The position numbers and the translations under genes were made by a program. A DNA stretch of 9,936 nt from Lachnospiraceae bacterium (GTDB lineage Bacteria; Bacillota; Clostridia; Oscillospirales; Ruminococcaceae): contig JAMPFE010000069.1 of the NCBI GenBank assembly GCA_023664705.1, positions 1 through 9,936 on the forward strand. Direction: 5' to 3'. Positions 1 through 5,625 of this stretch are shown piece after piece. Below the pieces are notes generated by a model, which was not told the origin of the DNA, ran no database searches, and saw only the letters and a list, made by a program, of their open reading frames with translations. How positions within the stretch are numbered: position 1 is the first letter of the stretch; the number at the start of each line of letters is the position of its first letter.

Positions 1-21
1 CTCGTTCCGTAAAGTCGTGTG

Positions 22-45
22 GCAAAGGGCGCTGCGCCCCTTTGC
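22..45. other. GC-rich hairpin downstream of the small HTH gene
   Basis: GCAAAGGG (22-29) pairs with CCCCTTTGC (37-45) around a short GC-rich loop. It lies about 30 bp beyond the stop of the minus-strand HTH gene, where a terminator would be expected. There is no convincing T-run on either side, so it is either a weak or Rho-assisted terminator or simply an intergenic hairpin. The remainder of positions 1-76 shows no gene. Confidence 0.4.
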
Positions 46-76
46 AATCCCCGCTCCGCGCTCCCTCATTTTTCTT

Positions 77-268
77 TCAGTCTTGCAGCTTTTTCCGTTC
101 GGCTATCATCTCAATTGCGGCATAAATCTCGCTCTTTTGCACGTCCGCCAATTCGTGCCGCAGCCTGCGGATAAATGTCTGCTCGCTCACTCCCAACATC
201 TCCGCTATCTCGTAGAGATAGACGTTGTTCTCACGCGCTTTGGAGCGCACATCAATGTTTTTCTTCAT
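77..268 (-). CDS. Small helix-turn-helix protein (63 aa), Cro- or excisionase-like
   Basis: This 63-aa basic protein consists of little more than one helix-turn-helix. The segment YLYEIAEMLGVSEQTFIRRL (about residues 17-36) has the A-x-x-x-G-V-S pattern of a DNA-binding HTH, followed by an amphipathic helix ending RKKLQD. The ATG at 268-266 has a perfect AGGAGG (minus strand, 282-277) eight bases upstream, which settles the start. Tiny HTH proteins of this kind are common in clostridial prophages and integrative elements, where they are thought to act as Cro-like repressors or excisionase/regulatory partners; the exact role here is inference. It is transcribed from a consensus promoter (391-363) that faces the promoter of the XRE regulator at 431, so the two genes probably form a switch. 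Confidence 0.8.
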   Translation of the reverse strand: MKKNIDVRSKARENNVYLYEIAEMLGVSEQTFIRRLRHELADVQKSEIYAAIEMIAERKKLQD

Positions 269-300
269 AGGGTTTACCTCCTAAAAAATTGTTCAACCGC

Positions 301-329
301 TTGACAAACTGCCATTGATGTGATATAAT
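301..329 (+). promoter_or_regulatory. Consensus sigma-A promoter for the XRE regulator
   Basis: TTGACA (301-306), a 17-bp spacer and TATAAT (324-329) match the consensus exactly. It fires rightward towards the gene at 431, with a predicted start near 336 and a leader of about 95 nt. Its -10 box forms the left arm of an inverted repeat. Confidence 0.88.
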
Positions 330-373
330 ATCATTAACAGCAACGTCTATGGTTGTAATCGCATTATATCACA
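319..373. repeat. Inverted repeat over both -10 boxes, likely operator
   Basis: TGTGATATAAT (319-329) is the exact reverse complement of ATTATATCACA (363-373). Part of this symmetry follows from both arms containing TATAAT, but the extra TGTGA/TCACA match does not. Inside it lies a shorter repeat, CAAC (341-344) and GTTG (352-355). A regulator binding here would affect both promoters. The XRE protein at 431 and the small HTH protein at 77-268 are the obvious candidates. Confidence 0.6.
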
Positions 374-391
374 GATGAAATCGAATGTCAA
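363..391 (-). promoter_or_regulatory. Consensus sigma-A promoter for the small HTH gene
   Basis: On the minus strand, TTGACA (391-386), a 17-bp spacer and TATAAT (368-363) again match the consensus exactly. It fires leftward with a predicted start near 356, crossing the promoter at 301-329. The two promoters therefore face each other and their transcripts overlap by roughly 20 nt. Confidence 0.87.
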
Positions 392-430
392 GTAATTCCA
401 CAAATATGGTAACTCAACGGAGGTAAAGAT

Positions 431-1063
431 ATGGTACAGGATAAATACGGCGTAATATTCAGCAAGCGCGTGAGGGAACTGCGTCGGGAGCGAAATATGA
501 CCATTGAACAATTCGCGAATGCTGTCGGAATTTCGAAAAGTTCTGTCGGTTACTACGAGAGCCGCGACCGCGTTCCCGACATCGTTATAGCGGGCAGAAT
601 GGCGGAGGTGTTGGGCGTGACTGCCGATTATCTGATAGGGCGCTCCGACGCTCGGACGAAAGAGCCAAAACTAAAGAGCGTGTGCGACAAAGTTGGACTG
701 TCCGATAAGTCGGTGATGATGTTAGCAAGGCTGAAAGAAGAAAATGTTGCGCGGTTGAGGATTTTAAATATGCTCCTTGAACAGGCGGACGATGATATTG
801 GCGATGATTACGAACTTGAGGGGAACTACGAGGGCAGCGTTCTGAACGCGGTTTGCCGTTATCTCGACAGGTACAGATCCGCCGATGAATTTGTCGCGGA
901 GTATGGTTCGAGTTCCGACGAGGGTATCTCAAGCGCAATTCAAAGCGCGGTTTACAGGCTCATTCTCGACCAAGCGGTAGACGCGATGAAGAACCTTGCT
1001 TGCTCTGATACGTTGGCAGACGCGCTCTTTCGTGGCGATTACTATGATGAGGGTGATGATTGA
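431..1063 (+). CDS. XRE/cI-family transcriptional regulator
   Basis: This 210-aa protein has an N-terminal HTH_3 (XRE) DNA-binding domain at about residues 10-70. The recognition region is TIEQFANAVGISKSSVGYYE, followed by the typical P-D-x-x-x-x-x-x-x-A-E-V-L-G-V-T-x-D-Y-L-I-G close. The C-terminal two thirds, starting near L-K-S-V-C-D-x-x-G-L-S, is of the type found in clostridial mobile-element regulators and has no catalytic motif I can recognise; in particular I see no clear LexA-type peptidase. The ATG at 431 is preceded by GGAGG (419-423) at seven bases. It is expressed from the promoter at 301-329 and sits opposite the 63-aa HTH gene, which suggests the repressor half of a two-gene switch. 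The TGA stop is 101 bp before the next start, and the next gene has its own promoter, so there is no operon. Confidence 0.88.
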   Translation: MVQDKYGVIFSKRVRELRRERNMTIEQFANAVGISKSSVGYYESRDRVPDIVIAGRMAEVLGVTADYLIGRSDARTKEPKLKSVCDKVGLSDKSVMMLARLKEENVARLRILNMLLEQADDDIGDDYELEGNYEGSVLNAVCRYLDRYRSADEFVAEYGSSSDEGISSAIQSAVYRLILDQAVDAMKNLACSDTLADALFRGDYYDEGDD

Positions 1064-1078
1064 TGTCGGAAATGTGTA

Positions 1079-1107
1079 TTGACTTTTCACGTTGGTTATG
1101 GTATAAT
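1079..1107 (+). promoter_or_regulatory. Promoter for the leucine-rich-repeat gene
   Basis: TTGACT (1079-1084), a 17-bp spacer and TATAAT (1102-1107) form a near-consensus promoter beginning just 16 bp after the XRE stop. It gives the next gene independent expression. Confidence 0.78.
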
Positions 1108-1164
1108 TATTTTGTCGGGGTGCTTGATAAATAGGAACTTAAATCGAATGTGAATGGAGAGGGA

Positions 1165-1830
1165 ATGAATATAAAAGATATTGTTACAAATGAGCGTTTT
1201 TATATCTCAAACGGTGGAAAAATTCATTTTTATTATGATGACGAGGTGGATGGGTATTATCTTTGCAATGGCTATTGGAGCGACGGATATAAGGGGCGAA
1301 ACAGCGAAAATATTTCTCGGTTCTATATTCCAAATACAATAAACGGTAAACCTGTTATCGGGTTAGACGGAGATACCTTTGATGGAATGAAATGCTTGTC
1401 ATCATTTATAATAGAAGATGATAACAAGTATTTTTGCTTGTATCAAGGCGGCTTATATTCAAAAGATATGAAAGAAATTTTCTGTATGCCGCCCGATTTT
1501 CATCAAAAGATATTTCATGTTCCCCCTAGCGTGGCGTATATTATGGATTCTGCGCTTTCAAATTCATATATTGAGACTCTTGTGCTACCAAAGGGCTGTG
1601 AGAAAATATTAGAATACGGTGTGTCGTGTGCTAAAAATCTGAAGACAGTCTATATGCCAAAAAGCATAAAATTTATTGGTTTTAAAGCATTTATCTGGAC
1701 AACACCTGAAGATGTTTATTATGAGGGCAATGAAGATGATAGGAAAAGAATTGATTTTACGGACCTTGGCTTTAACGCTGGAATTGTAAATGCAAAATGG
1801 CACTATGAATACCAGCTATCAAAAGAGTAA
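1165..1830 (+). CDS. Leucine-rich-repeat (BspA-type, LRR_5) protein, cargo
   Basis: The protein is 221 aa from the ATG at 1165, chosen because GGAGAGGG (1156-1163) lies just upstream; a GTG at 1150 would add five residues but has no good ribosome binding site. From about residue 55 it shows the BspA/Treponema-type repeat pattern: F-Y-I-P-N-T-I-N-G-K-P-V, later F-H-V-P-P-S-V, V-L-P-K-G-C-E-K-I and V-Y-M-P-K-S-I-K-F-I-G-x-x-A-F, each a short strand, a proline turn and an I-x-x-x-A-F close. These repeats form curved scaffolds used for protein or ligand binding. There is no signal peptide, transmembrane segment or sortase motif, so a cytoplasmic role is likely, unlike classical surface BspA proteins. 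It is AT-richer than the recombination genes to its right, which fits acquired cargo. Its partner is unknown. Confidence 0.78.
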   Translation: MNIKDIVTNERFYISNGGKIHFYYDDEVDGYYLCNGYWSDGYKGRNSENISRFYIPNTINGKPVIGLDGDTFDGMKCLSSFIIEDDNKYFCLYQGGLYSKDMKEIFCMPPDFHQKIFHVPPSVAYIMDSALSNSYIETLVLPKGCEKILEYGVSCAKNLKTVYMPKSIKFIGFKAFIWTTPEDVYYEGNEDDRKRIDFTDLGFNAGIVNAKWHYEYQLSKE

Positions 1831-1871
1831 ACTCCAATTTATTGCGGAATTCACCTCGCCAAACCGAATAG

Positions 1872-1909
1872 CAAAACCGGCATCGCCCTTCAAAGCGATG
1901 CCGGTTTTG
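1872..1909. terminator. Strong 15-bp hairpin after the LRR gene
   Basis: CAAAACCGGCATCGC (1872-1886) is the perfect complement of GCGATGCCGGTTTTG (1895-1909) around an 8-nt loop. The descending arm carries TTTTG, with only a few T's beyond, and A's mirror it on the other side, so it could terminate in both directions. It lies 41 bp after the LRR stop and exactly between that gene and a truncated acetyltransferase. Confidence 0.75.
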
Positions 1910-1950
1910 TTGTCAATCACTCGGTTGTCCTGTCGACCTGCTCCGTTGCG

Positions 1951-2283
1951 TCAGGTCAACAGAATTATCTCGACAAGGGAGATTCATTTTTGCTTGCTGT
2001 CGATAACTGTGATTGTGTAATCGGATGTATTGGATTTTCACGAATTGCAGGTACTAACGAAGCTTTCCTGCACCGTTTCTATGTGAAAGCATCTCAAAAG
2101 CATCAAGGTATCGGAACAAAATTGCTTTATACGGCTGAGCATGAAATGAAAAAGCAAGGCATCACAATTTCAAGAGTTCATCTCGGTGCTCCTAAAGAAC
2201 AATGGTTTGAATCATATGCGTTCTACCCGAAACACGGGTATATTGAATATGAGCCAAGATATATGCGGAAAAAGCTATTCTGA
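1951..2283 (+). pseudogene. GNAT N-acetyltransferase, N-terminus missing
   Basis: In the frame ending at the TGA at 2281-2283 the translation is recognisably the C-terminal two thirds of a GNAT acetyltransferase. It has the beta strand F-L-L-A-V-D-N-C-D-C-V-I-G-C, the strand F-L-H-R-F-Y-V, and the acetyl-CoA-binding motif A loop K-A-S-Q-K-H-Q-G-I-G-T-K-L-L, then F-Y-x-K-H-G-Y-I-E-Y near the end. GNAT proteins are normally about 150-170 aa and begin with strand beta1 and helices alpha1-alpha2, which are missing. Recognisable similarity begins around 1951-1960; upstream the frame runs through the hairpin at 1872-1909 back to the LRR stop without a start. A TTG at 1990 with AGGGAG upstream could give a 97-aa product, but it would lack much of the fold. 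I call it a truncated remnant. Confidence 0.7.
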
Positions 2284-2288
2284 TTTAT

Positions 2289-2618
2289 TTGGCATTTTGT
2301 TCTGCCACGCAAAAAGAACAGCACCGGCTTGCCACAATTTCGGTGCGTAAAAAGAATAAGGCTAATCCTATTCAAGATTTTTATAGTACATTCACCAGTA
2401 ACTGCTCTAACTTGCGGAGAAAATTCGGGAATAACGGTATTGCCCGTGAAAAATATGATACCGAGTTTAAGAAAATTCGAGACAAGGCTTTGGCAATGAA
2501 AAACGGACTATCCGTAGATAGTCCGAAACAGAGTATTTATGAGTATTCCGAGTTTTTGAGGGTTAGCGAGGAGAAGTTGAGGGGGCTTGCGGGGCAGTTA
2601 GCTGACAGTATTACATAA
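2289..2618 (+). pseudogene. C-terminal fragment of an unidentified protein
   Basis: This open frame of about 109 codons begins right after the GNAT remnant without a convincing start: a TTG at 2289 with no ribosome binding site, and the frame stays open to 2253. From about codon 27 it reads like a real, charged, helical protein end (D-F-Y-S-T-F, then N-L-R-R-K-F-G-N, then E-F-K-K-I-R-D-K-A-L and E-Y-S-E-F-L-R-V). I do not recognise the family with confidence. It slightly resembles the helical tails of clostridial zinc-finger hypothetical proteins, but this is a weak impression. The lack of a start and its position after another truncated gene suggest a deletion scar. It is convergent with the membrane protein ending at 2639. 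Confidence 0.45.
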
Positions 2619-2638
2619 AAAATTAATAAAAGGTTAAT

Positions 2639-3001
2639 TCACTCGTACTTTTTAAAGCCCTTTGCCGCGGGAATTATGAACATCAAATTTATAAACGCTA
2701 TAAGCATTACCGCAACTCCCGCAATCCAGTTCACATTTTTCATAAGAACTATCCCGACAATGTGAAGTGCTGCGGAAACCGCAATTATTATCAGTACCTT
2801 GAAAAATTTTCCCGCCGAAAACTTTTTATCGGCGGATTTTTTCCGCCCCGCCGCTATAGCCGCAATAATAAGCACCGCGCCGCCTGCCATTGCTACAATA
2901 CCGAGCGGTATAACTTCACTGCATAAAAGTATGATGCCGAGTATCAAACAAATATCTCCGAGCATCAGCAACATCATTGTTATAAAAGATTTCTTTGACA
3001 T
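2639..3001 (-). CDS. Small four-helix membrane protein of unknown function
   Basis: This 120-aa protein is almost entirely hydrophobic, with four predicted membrane helices at about residues 6-27, 31-51, 67-87 and 91-112. They are separated by a lysine-rich loop (R-K-K-S-A-D-K-K, about 53-60) that should be cytoplasmic, and the protein ends in A-K-G-F-K-K-Y-E. No transporter or enzyme motif is visible. The start is the ATG at 3001-2999; the ribosome binding site is poor (GGGATG, about nine bases upstream). It is divergent from the TetR gene at 3156, and the promoter region is shared, so it is a plausible target of that regulator. It appears intact, unlike its neighbours. Confidence 0.7.
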   Translation of the reverse strand: MSKKSFITMMLLMLGDICLILGIILLCSEVIPLGIVAMAGGAVLIIAAIAAGRKKSADKKFSAGKFFKVLIIIAVSAALHIVGIVLMKNVNWIAGVAVMLIAFINLMFIIPAAKGFKKYE

Positions 3002-3036
3002 AAAAATTTCATCCCAAATATATTTTTATTAAGCCC

Positions 3037-3065
3037 TTGACTTTTGGACTTAATTGTATTATACT
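3037..3065 (+). promoter_or_regulatory. Promoter of the tetR gene, overlapped by a divergent promoter
   Basis: TTGACT (3037-3042), a 17-bp spacer and TATACT (3060-3065) drive the tetR gene. On the minus strand TATAAT (3063-3058) with TTGATT (3087-3082) at an 18-bp spacer could drive the membrane-protein gene. The two -10 boxes overlap in an AT-rich, partly symmetric stretch (GTAT..ATAC, 3056-3069), the usual layout for a TetR-type operator that shuts both directions. Confidence 0.65.
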
Positions 3066-3155
3066 ATACATATGTGATGGAAATCAACCATTAATGTTTG
3101 AAAAAATGTTGTTTTTCCGTCAAAAAAAGGTAAAGTGTCGGAAAGGAATGAAAAA

Positions 3156-3678
3156 ATGTCCGAGGATAAAAGAATAAAGCGCACCAAAAAACGTATAGCG
3201 GACGCTATGACGGACTGTTTGCAGAAAAATTCGCTTGACAGCATTACTGTAACAAAGATATGCGAAATTGCCGATATAAACAGGAGCACATTTTACGCGT
3301 ATTATTCCGACCCGATAGAATTGTACGAGGTTTTGGAAAAAAACGCTCTTGAGGGATTGAACGTGTATTTTTCAAAGCTCAAGGCTCACGACCTGTCTTA
3401 CCGTGAATTTCTGAAACATATGATAAGCTACATTGAAACGCACGAAAAGACTTTTCTTGCCTTGATAAATACCGACATCTCGTCCTTAAAGGCGGCGAGC
3501 ATTGTGCAGATAGAAAGGCTTTGACTTTCCGCAGTTGAAAGAGTGCAAGGATTACGCAATGGAGTATTTTATAAGCGGTGTTCTCGGTGCGATAACTAAG
3601 TGGCTCAGTGACGGCAAAAAGCAGCCCTCGGAAAACCTTGCCGACCTTCTTTACGGATTAACTGTTAAAAAGAAATAA
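3156..3678 (+). pseudogene. TetR/AcrR-family regulator split by a +1 frameshift
   Basis: The ATG at 3156 (GGAAAGGA at 3140-3147 upstream) opens a TetR-type protein. The HTH lies at about residues 29-50, with I-C-E-I-A-D-I-N-R-S-T-F-Y-A-Y-Y as recognition helix, followed by helices of the ligand-binding domain. Frame one stops at the TGA at 3522-3524, after 122 residues. In the +1 frame, from the GAC at 3523, a further 51 codons run to the TAA at 3676-3678 and give the expected end of this subfamily (E-Y-F-I-S-G-V-L-G-A-I-T-K-W-L-S-D-G). Joined, the product is 173 aa, a normal TetR length. The shift sits exactly at CTT-TGA-C, the sequence of the programmed +1 frameshift in release factor 2 (prfB). 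Either the gene is a recent pseudogene or it uses that mechanism. It is divergent from the membrane protein at 2639-3001 and 22 bp upstream of another membrane-protein gene. Confidence 0.75.
3513..3525 (+). other. RF2-like +1 frameshift sequence in tetR
   Basis: In the reading frame, GAA-AGG-CTT-TGA-C appears at 3513-3525. CUU UGA C is the slippery site of prfB, where leucyl-tRNA slips from CUU to UUU and GAC is read next; here that shift would land exactly in the frame encoding the rest of TetR. A purine-rich GAAAGG precedes CTT directly, whereas prfB has AGGGGG followed by a 3-nt spacer. The spacing is therefore not ideal. Confidence 0.45.
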
Positions 3679-3700
3679 TAAGCGTTGAAAGGAAACAAAA

Positions 3701-4379
3701 ATGAAAAAAAATGAAAAAATCAAAGAGTGCTCGAAACAAATGTTTGATATGCACAAACGCTTTGATATAAAGGGCGCGAACGAGCTGCAAGTAAGTTTAA
3801 TCCGCCGCAGGCAGCGCGGCGGTTTCGATTGTAAAATTCATTCTCGGGTTTGTTGTACGTTCGTTTGTGTGGTCGTATTCGGGGTTGTATGCGCTTGGAA
3901 TGGCGGCGGGCAAAATGTTGTTTTTAAAATGCTCATCTGATTTAACAAATGGCAAAAAGAAATCGCTTTACTGCCTGTTCATTGCAATAATCGTGTTTAT
4001 TGCGGGTTTTTTCTTTGATATGTGCATTATGGTAAAACAGTTTTCAAACGACTTGTCCGCTCATTATCCGATACCTGTAGTTATAGCGGCAAGCGTTTAT
4101 TTCGTTTTTTCGTACTGTCTCTCGATACGAGGAATATGGCAAACGCGCAAAAACAGGGATATTGAATTTTACGCCTATAAAGTTATCTGCGTATCGGGTT
4201 CGCTTATAAATATGGTTCTTTTGCAGCGAATGATAATGTCGTGCGCAGGAATATCCGATGAAACGACAACGCTGATAAATTCGGGGTTCGGTTATTTTAT
4301 TGGTTCGATGTTGATTATAAGTTCTGTTATACTGCTTATAAGGTGTATTGGGGAATACAAGCGTAATAATACAGTGTGA
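3701..4379 (+). pseudogene. Multi-pass membrane protein gene broken by a +1 frameshift
   Basis: The ATG at 3701, with AAAGGA (3688-3693) upstream and only 22 bp after the tetR end, opens a basic N-terminal segment (M-K-K-N-E-K-I-K-E-C-S-K-Q-M-F-D-M-H-K-R-F-D). Downstream, a +1 frame open from 3801 to 4379 encodes about five membrane helices: one around S-I-V-K-F-I-L-G-F-V-V-R-S-F-V, then C-L-F-I-A-I-I-V-F-I-A-G-F-F-F, V-V-I-A-A-S-V-Y-F-V-F-S-Y, V-I-C-V-S-G-S-L-I-N-M-V-L-L, and F-I-G-S-M-L-I-I-S-S-V-I-L-L-I. That frame has no start with a ribosome binding site (a GTG at 3867 is unsupported). The simplest reading is one gene of about 225 codons with a frameshift between 3801 and about 3830, within or next to a GC-rich hairpin (3802-3822). 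Similar membrane proteins next to TetR genes occur in Clostridia (recalled, not checked). Function unknown. Confidence 0.6.
3802..3822 (+). repeat. GC-rich hairpin at the frameshift region
   Basis: CCGCCGC (3802-3808) and GCGGCGG (3816-3822) form a perfect 7-bp all-GC stem with a 7-nt loop. It starts two bases after the in-frame stop (3798-3800) of the downstream frame, so it lies where the reading frame must change. It could favour polymerase slippage, sequencing error or ribosome pausing. Confidence 0.55.
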
Positions 4380-4547
4380 TACATAAACACTTCGGCAAAT
4401 CTGAAAATATACGCATAAATTTTGCAAATTTCTGTAAGGAATGCTACGTCTTTTCCAAATTGTCCGTTCGCTTGCGGCGTTTACAATTGATTTGGTTTAT
4501 AAGAAATTTTGGAGAAAAATGTATTAACGTAGTTACAGGTACAACAA
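4380..4547. other. No gene seen between the broken membrane gene and its terminator
   Basis: This AT-rich stretch has short open frames on both strands with no ribosome binding site and no protein-like composition. I see no RNA gene. It is probably the 3' untranslated region of the tetR/membrane operon or decayed sequence. Confidence 0.5.
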
Positions 4548-4588
4548 TGCGGATAGAAACATATAAGTTTCTATCCGCAATTATATTT
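4548..4588 (+). terminator. Rho-independent terminator
   Basis: TGCGGATAGAAAC (4548-4560) pairs perfectly with GTTTCTATCCGCA (4567-4579) around the 6-nt loop ATATAA, followed by ATTATATTTT. It closes the tetR/membrane-protein unit. Confidence 0.82.
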
Positions 4589-4630
4589 TCGGAATAACGT
4601 ATTATCGGCGTTTGGCGGTAGTGTTAAGGT

Positions 4631-4975
4631 GTGACTGTGGGAACGCCCTACGTCAAGAATAAAATTCTCCCCGAAGTCGTTTACAGTTATGGCTTGAAAA
4701 ACGCAATAGCGAATAAGTATCTGAAAGAGGTAGGTCTGCTTCAAGGCATTGATAATGTCAAGGACAAGGAGTTCCTAAAGAACGCTATTCAGACTTTTTG
4801 GCAGGAATACGGCGGCAAGACCTATGAGGGTTTACCTGCTAAACTCGCCATATTTGCGTCGAGAATAGCGGAAATAACCGACGAGGTGCAGCCCGCCGTA
4901 GAGGAAATCTGTGATAACTTGGGTATACCGCGCGATGCAATACTTGTTAATGTCGGAGATACAACGATTACGAAA
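4631..4975 (+). pseudogene. Internal fragment of a type III restriction/DEAD-box helicase
   Basis: The frame from 4631 begins V-G-T-P-Y-V-K-N-K-I-L-P-E-V-V-Y-S-Y-G-L-K-N-A-I-A-N-K-Y-L (in two halves, as seen). I recognise this as an internal stretch of large DEAD/DEAH-box helicases of the type III restriction-subunit kind, which continue with K-D-F-I..A-I..F-W, then F-A-S-x-I-x-E and I-L-V-N-V-G-D. The intact proteins are far longer (roughly 900 aa), so only about 110 residues from the middle survive. The helicase ATP-binding motifs upstream and the helicase C domain downstream are both gone. A stop lies just before (4625-4627). After the V-N-V-G-D-T-T-I-T-K match the frame runs into a terminator hairpin and stops being protein-like before ending at 5053. 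Family assignment is from memory and moderately firm; the fragment itself is clearly non-functional. Confidence 0.65.
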
Positions 4976-5006
4976 GGCTTGATGTGGCGTACATCAAGCC
5001 TTTTTT
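4974..5006 (+). terminator. Rho-independent terminator at the helicase breakpoint
   Basis: AAGGCTTGATGT (4974-4985) pairs perfectly with ACATCAAGCCTT (4991-5002) around a 5-nt loop, GGCGT, and runs into six T's (5001-5006). It is a textbook terminator. It replaces the rest of the helicase gene exactly where the homology ends. Confidence 0.87.
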
Positions 5007-5189
5007 CCTTTTGTCATCGCCCAAATTTATTAACTAAAGGAATAAAGCAATAAGTTTTTATTGAATTTAGCATATCACTAGGGGACAATAGGAGTACAAC
5101 CACGCCATTAAGAAAAATAAAAGGGAGCTGTATTTATTCGACAAAATCTTATTGGCATAAAATGGGAATGAAGTAGACATAAATTGTCG
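5007..5189. other. Intergenic stretch, no gene recognised
   Basis: An AT-rich region between the terminator at 5006 and the promoter at 5190. AAAGGGAG (around 5119-5126) resembles a ribosome binding site but is followed only by a very short frame. No repeat or RNA gene was identified. One end of the mobile element could lie here, but I cannot show it. Confidence 0.4.
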
Positions 5190-5218
5190 TTTACAAACGG
5201 TCTCCCAAATGTTATAAT
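5190..5218 (+). promoter_or_regulatory. Strong promoter of the structured RNA
   Basis: TTTACA (5190-5195), a 17-bp spacer and TATAAT (5213-5218) are one mismatch from consensus. Predicted transcription start is near 5225. No protein-coding frame with a ribosome binding site follows for about 600 bp, so the promoter appears to serve a non-coding transcript. Confidence 0.83.
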
Positions 5219-5233
5219 AAAATTAGTTAGGGA

Positions 5234-5290
5234 CAAGCCCAAAGGCTTGGAAATATGGTGAGTTTAATCCTTTAACATCGCTCTTTGACA
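5234..5290 (+). promoter_or_regulatory. boxB/boxA-like antitermination leader
   Basis: A small hairpin (CAAGCC-CAAA-GGCTTG, 5234-5249) is followed 29 nt later by CGCTCTTTGACAATTG (5279-5294). This closely matches the E. coli rrn boxA core TGCTCTTTAACAATT (NusB/S10 site). The boxB-then-boxA order is the one used in rRNA leaders. It would let polymerase read through a long, structured, untranslated RNA without Rho termination. The motif is seen; the function is inference. Confidence 0.55.
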
Positions 5291-5625
5291 ATTGAATAAG
5301 CAAGCACAAGGATTGCAAGCTGCGGCACGGCGCGATGATGTTTCTGTTGCCCGTATCGGAAAGGTATGTACCCGCCAAGAAATGATTAGGCTAATGTAGC
5401 GAACGAGGGCGCGAGTTTACGAAAAACCGATACGGACAATCAGCCGAACGACTATAACGCAAGTCAAGTAGTAAAGGAACGAGCGCAACAAGCCCCAGGC
5501 GGCTTTGCAATTATAATGATACTTACCGTGAGGTCTGACCCATAGGAATGGGCGGAGGGTGGAACTCCCTATGCGTGGGTTGCGTAATTTCCCGCGGCTT
5601 GCTTTAAGTGAATACAGTCTATCGG

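Noticed and set aside
2812..2842. CCGCCG/CGGCGG hairpin followed by six T's on the plus strand
   Set aside because: It looks like a terminator but lies inside the membrane-protein gene read from the other strand, where it encodes a lysine-rich loop. No plus-strand transcript is expected to need it, so it is probably chance.
4376..4597. 73-codon plus-strand frame after the membrane gene
   Set aside because: Start overlaps the previous stop without a ribosome binding site, and the frame runs through the terminator hairpin at 4548-4579.
5557..5570. T-box riboswitch motif (AGGGTGGAAC)
   Set aside because: Only the first ten positions of the T-box consensus match; ACCGCG is replaced by ACTCCC. 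There is no terminator directly after it, and no aminoacyl-tRNA synthetase or amino acid gene follows. The bases are explained by local pairing within the structured RNA.
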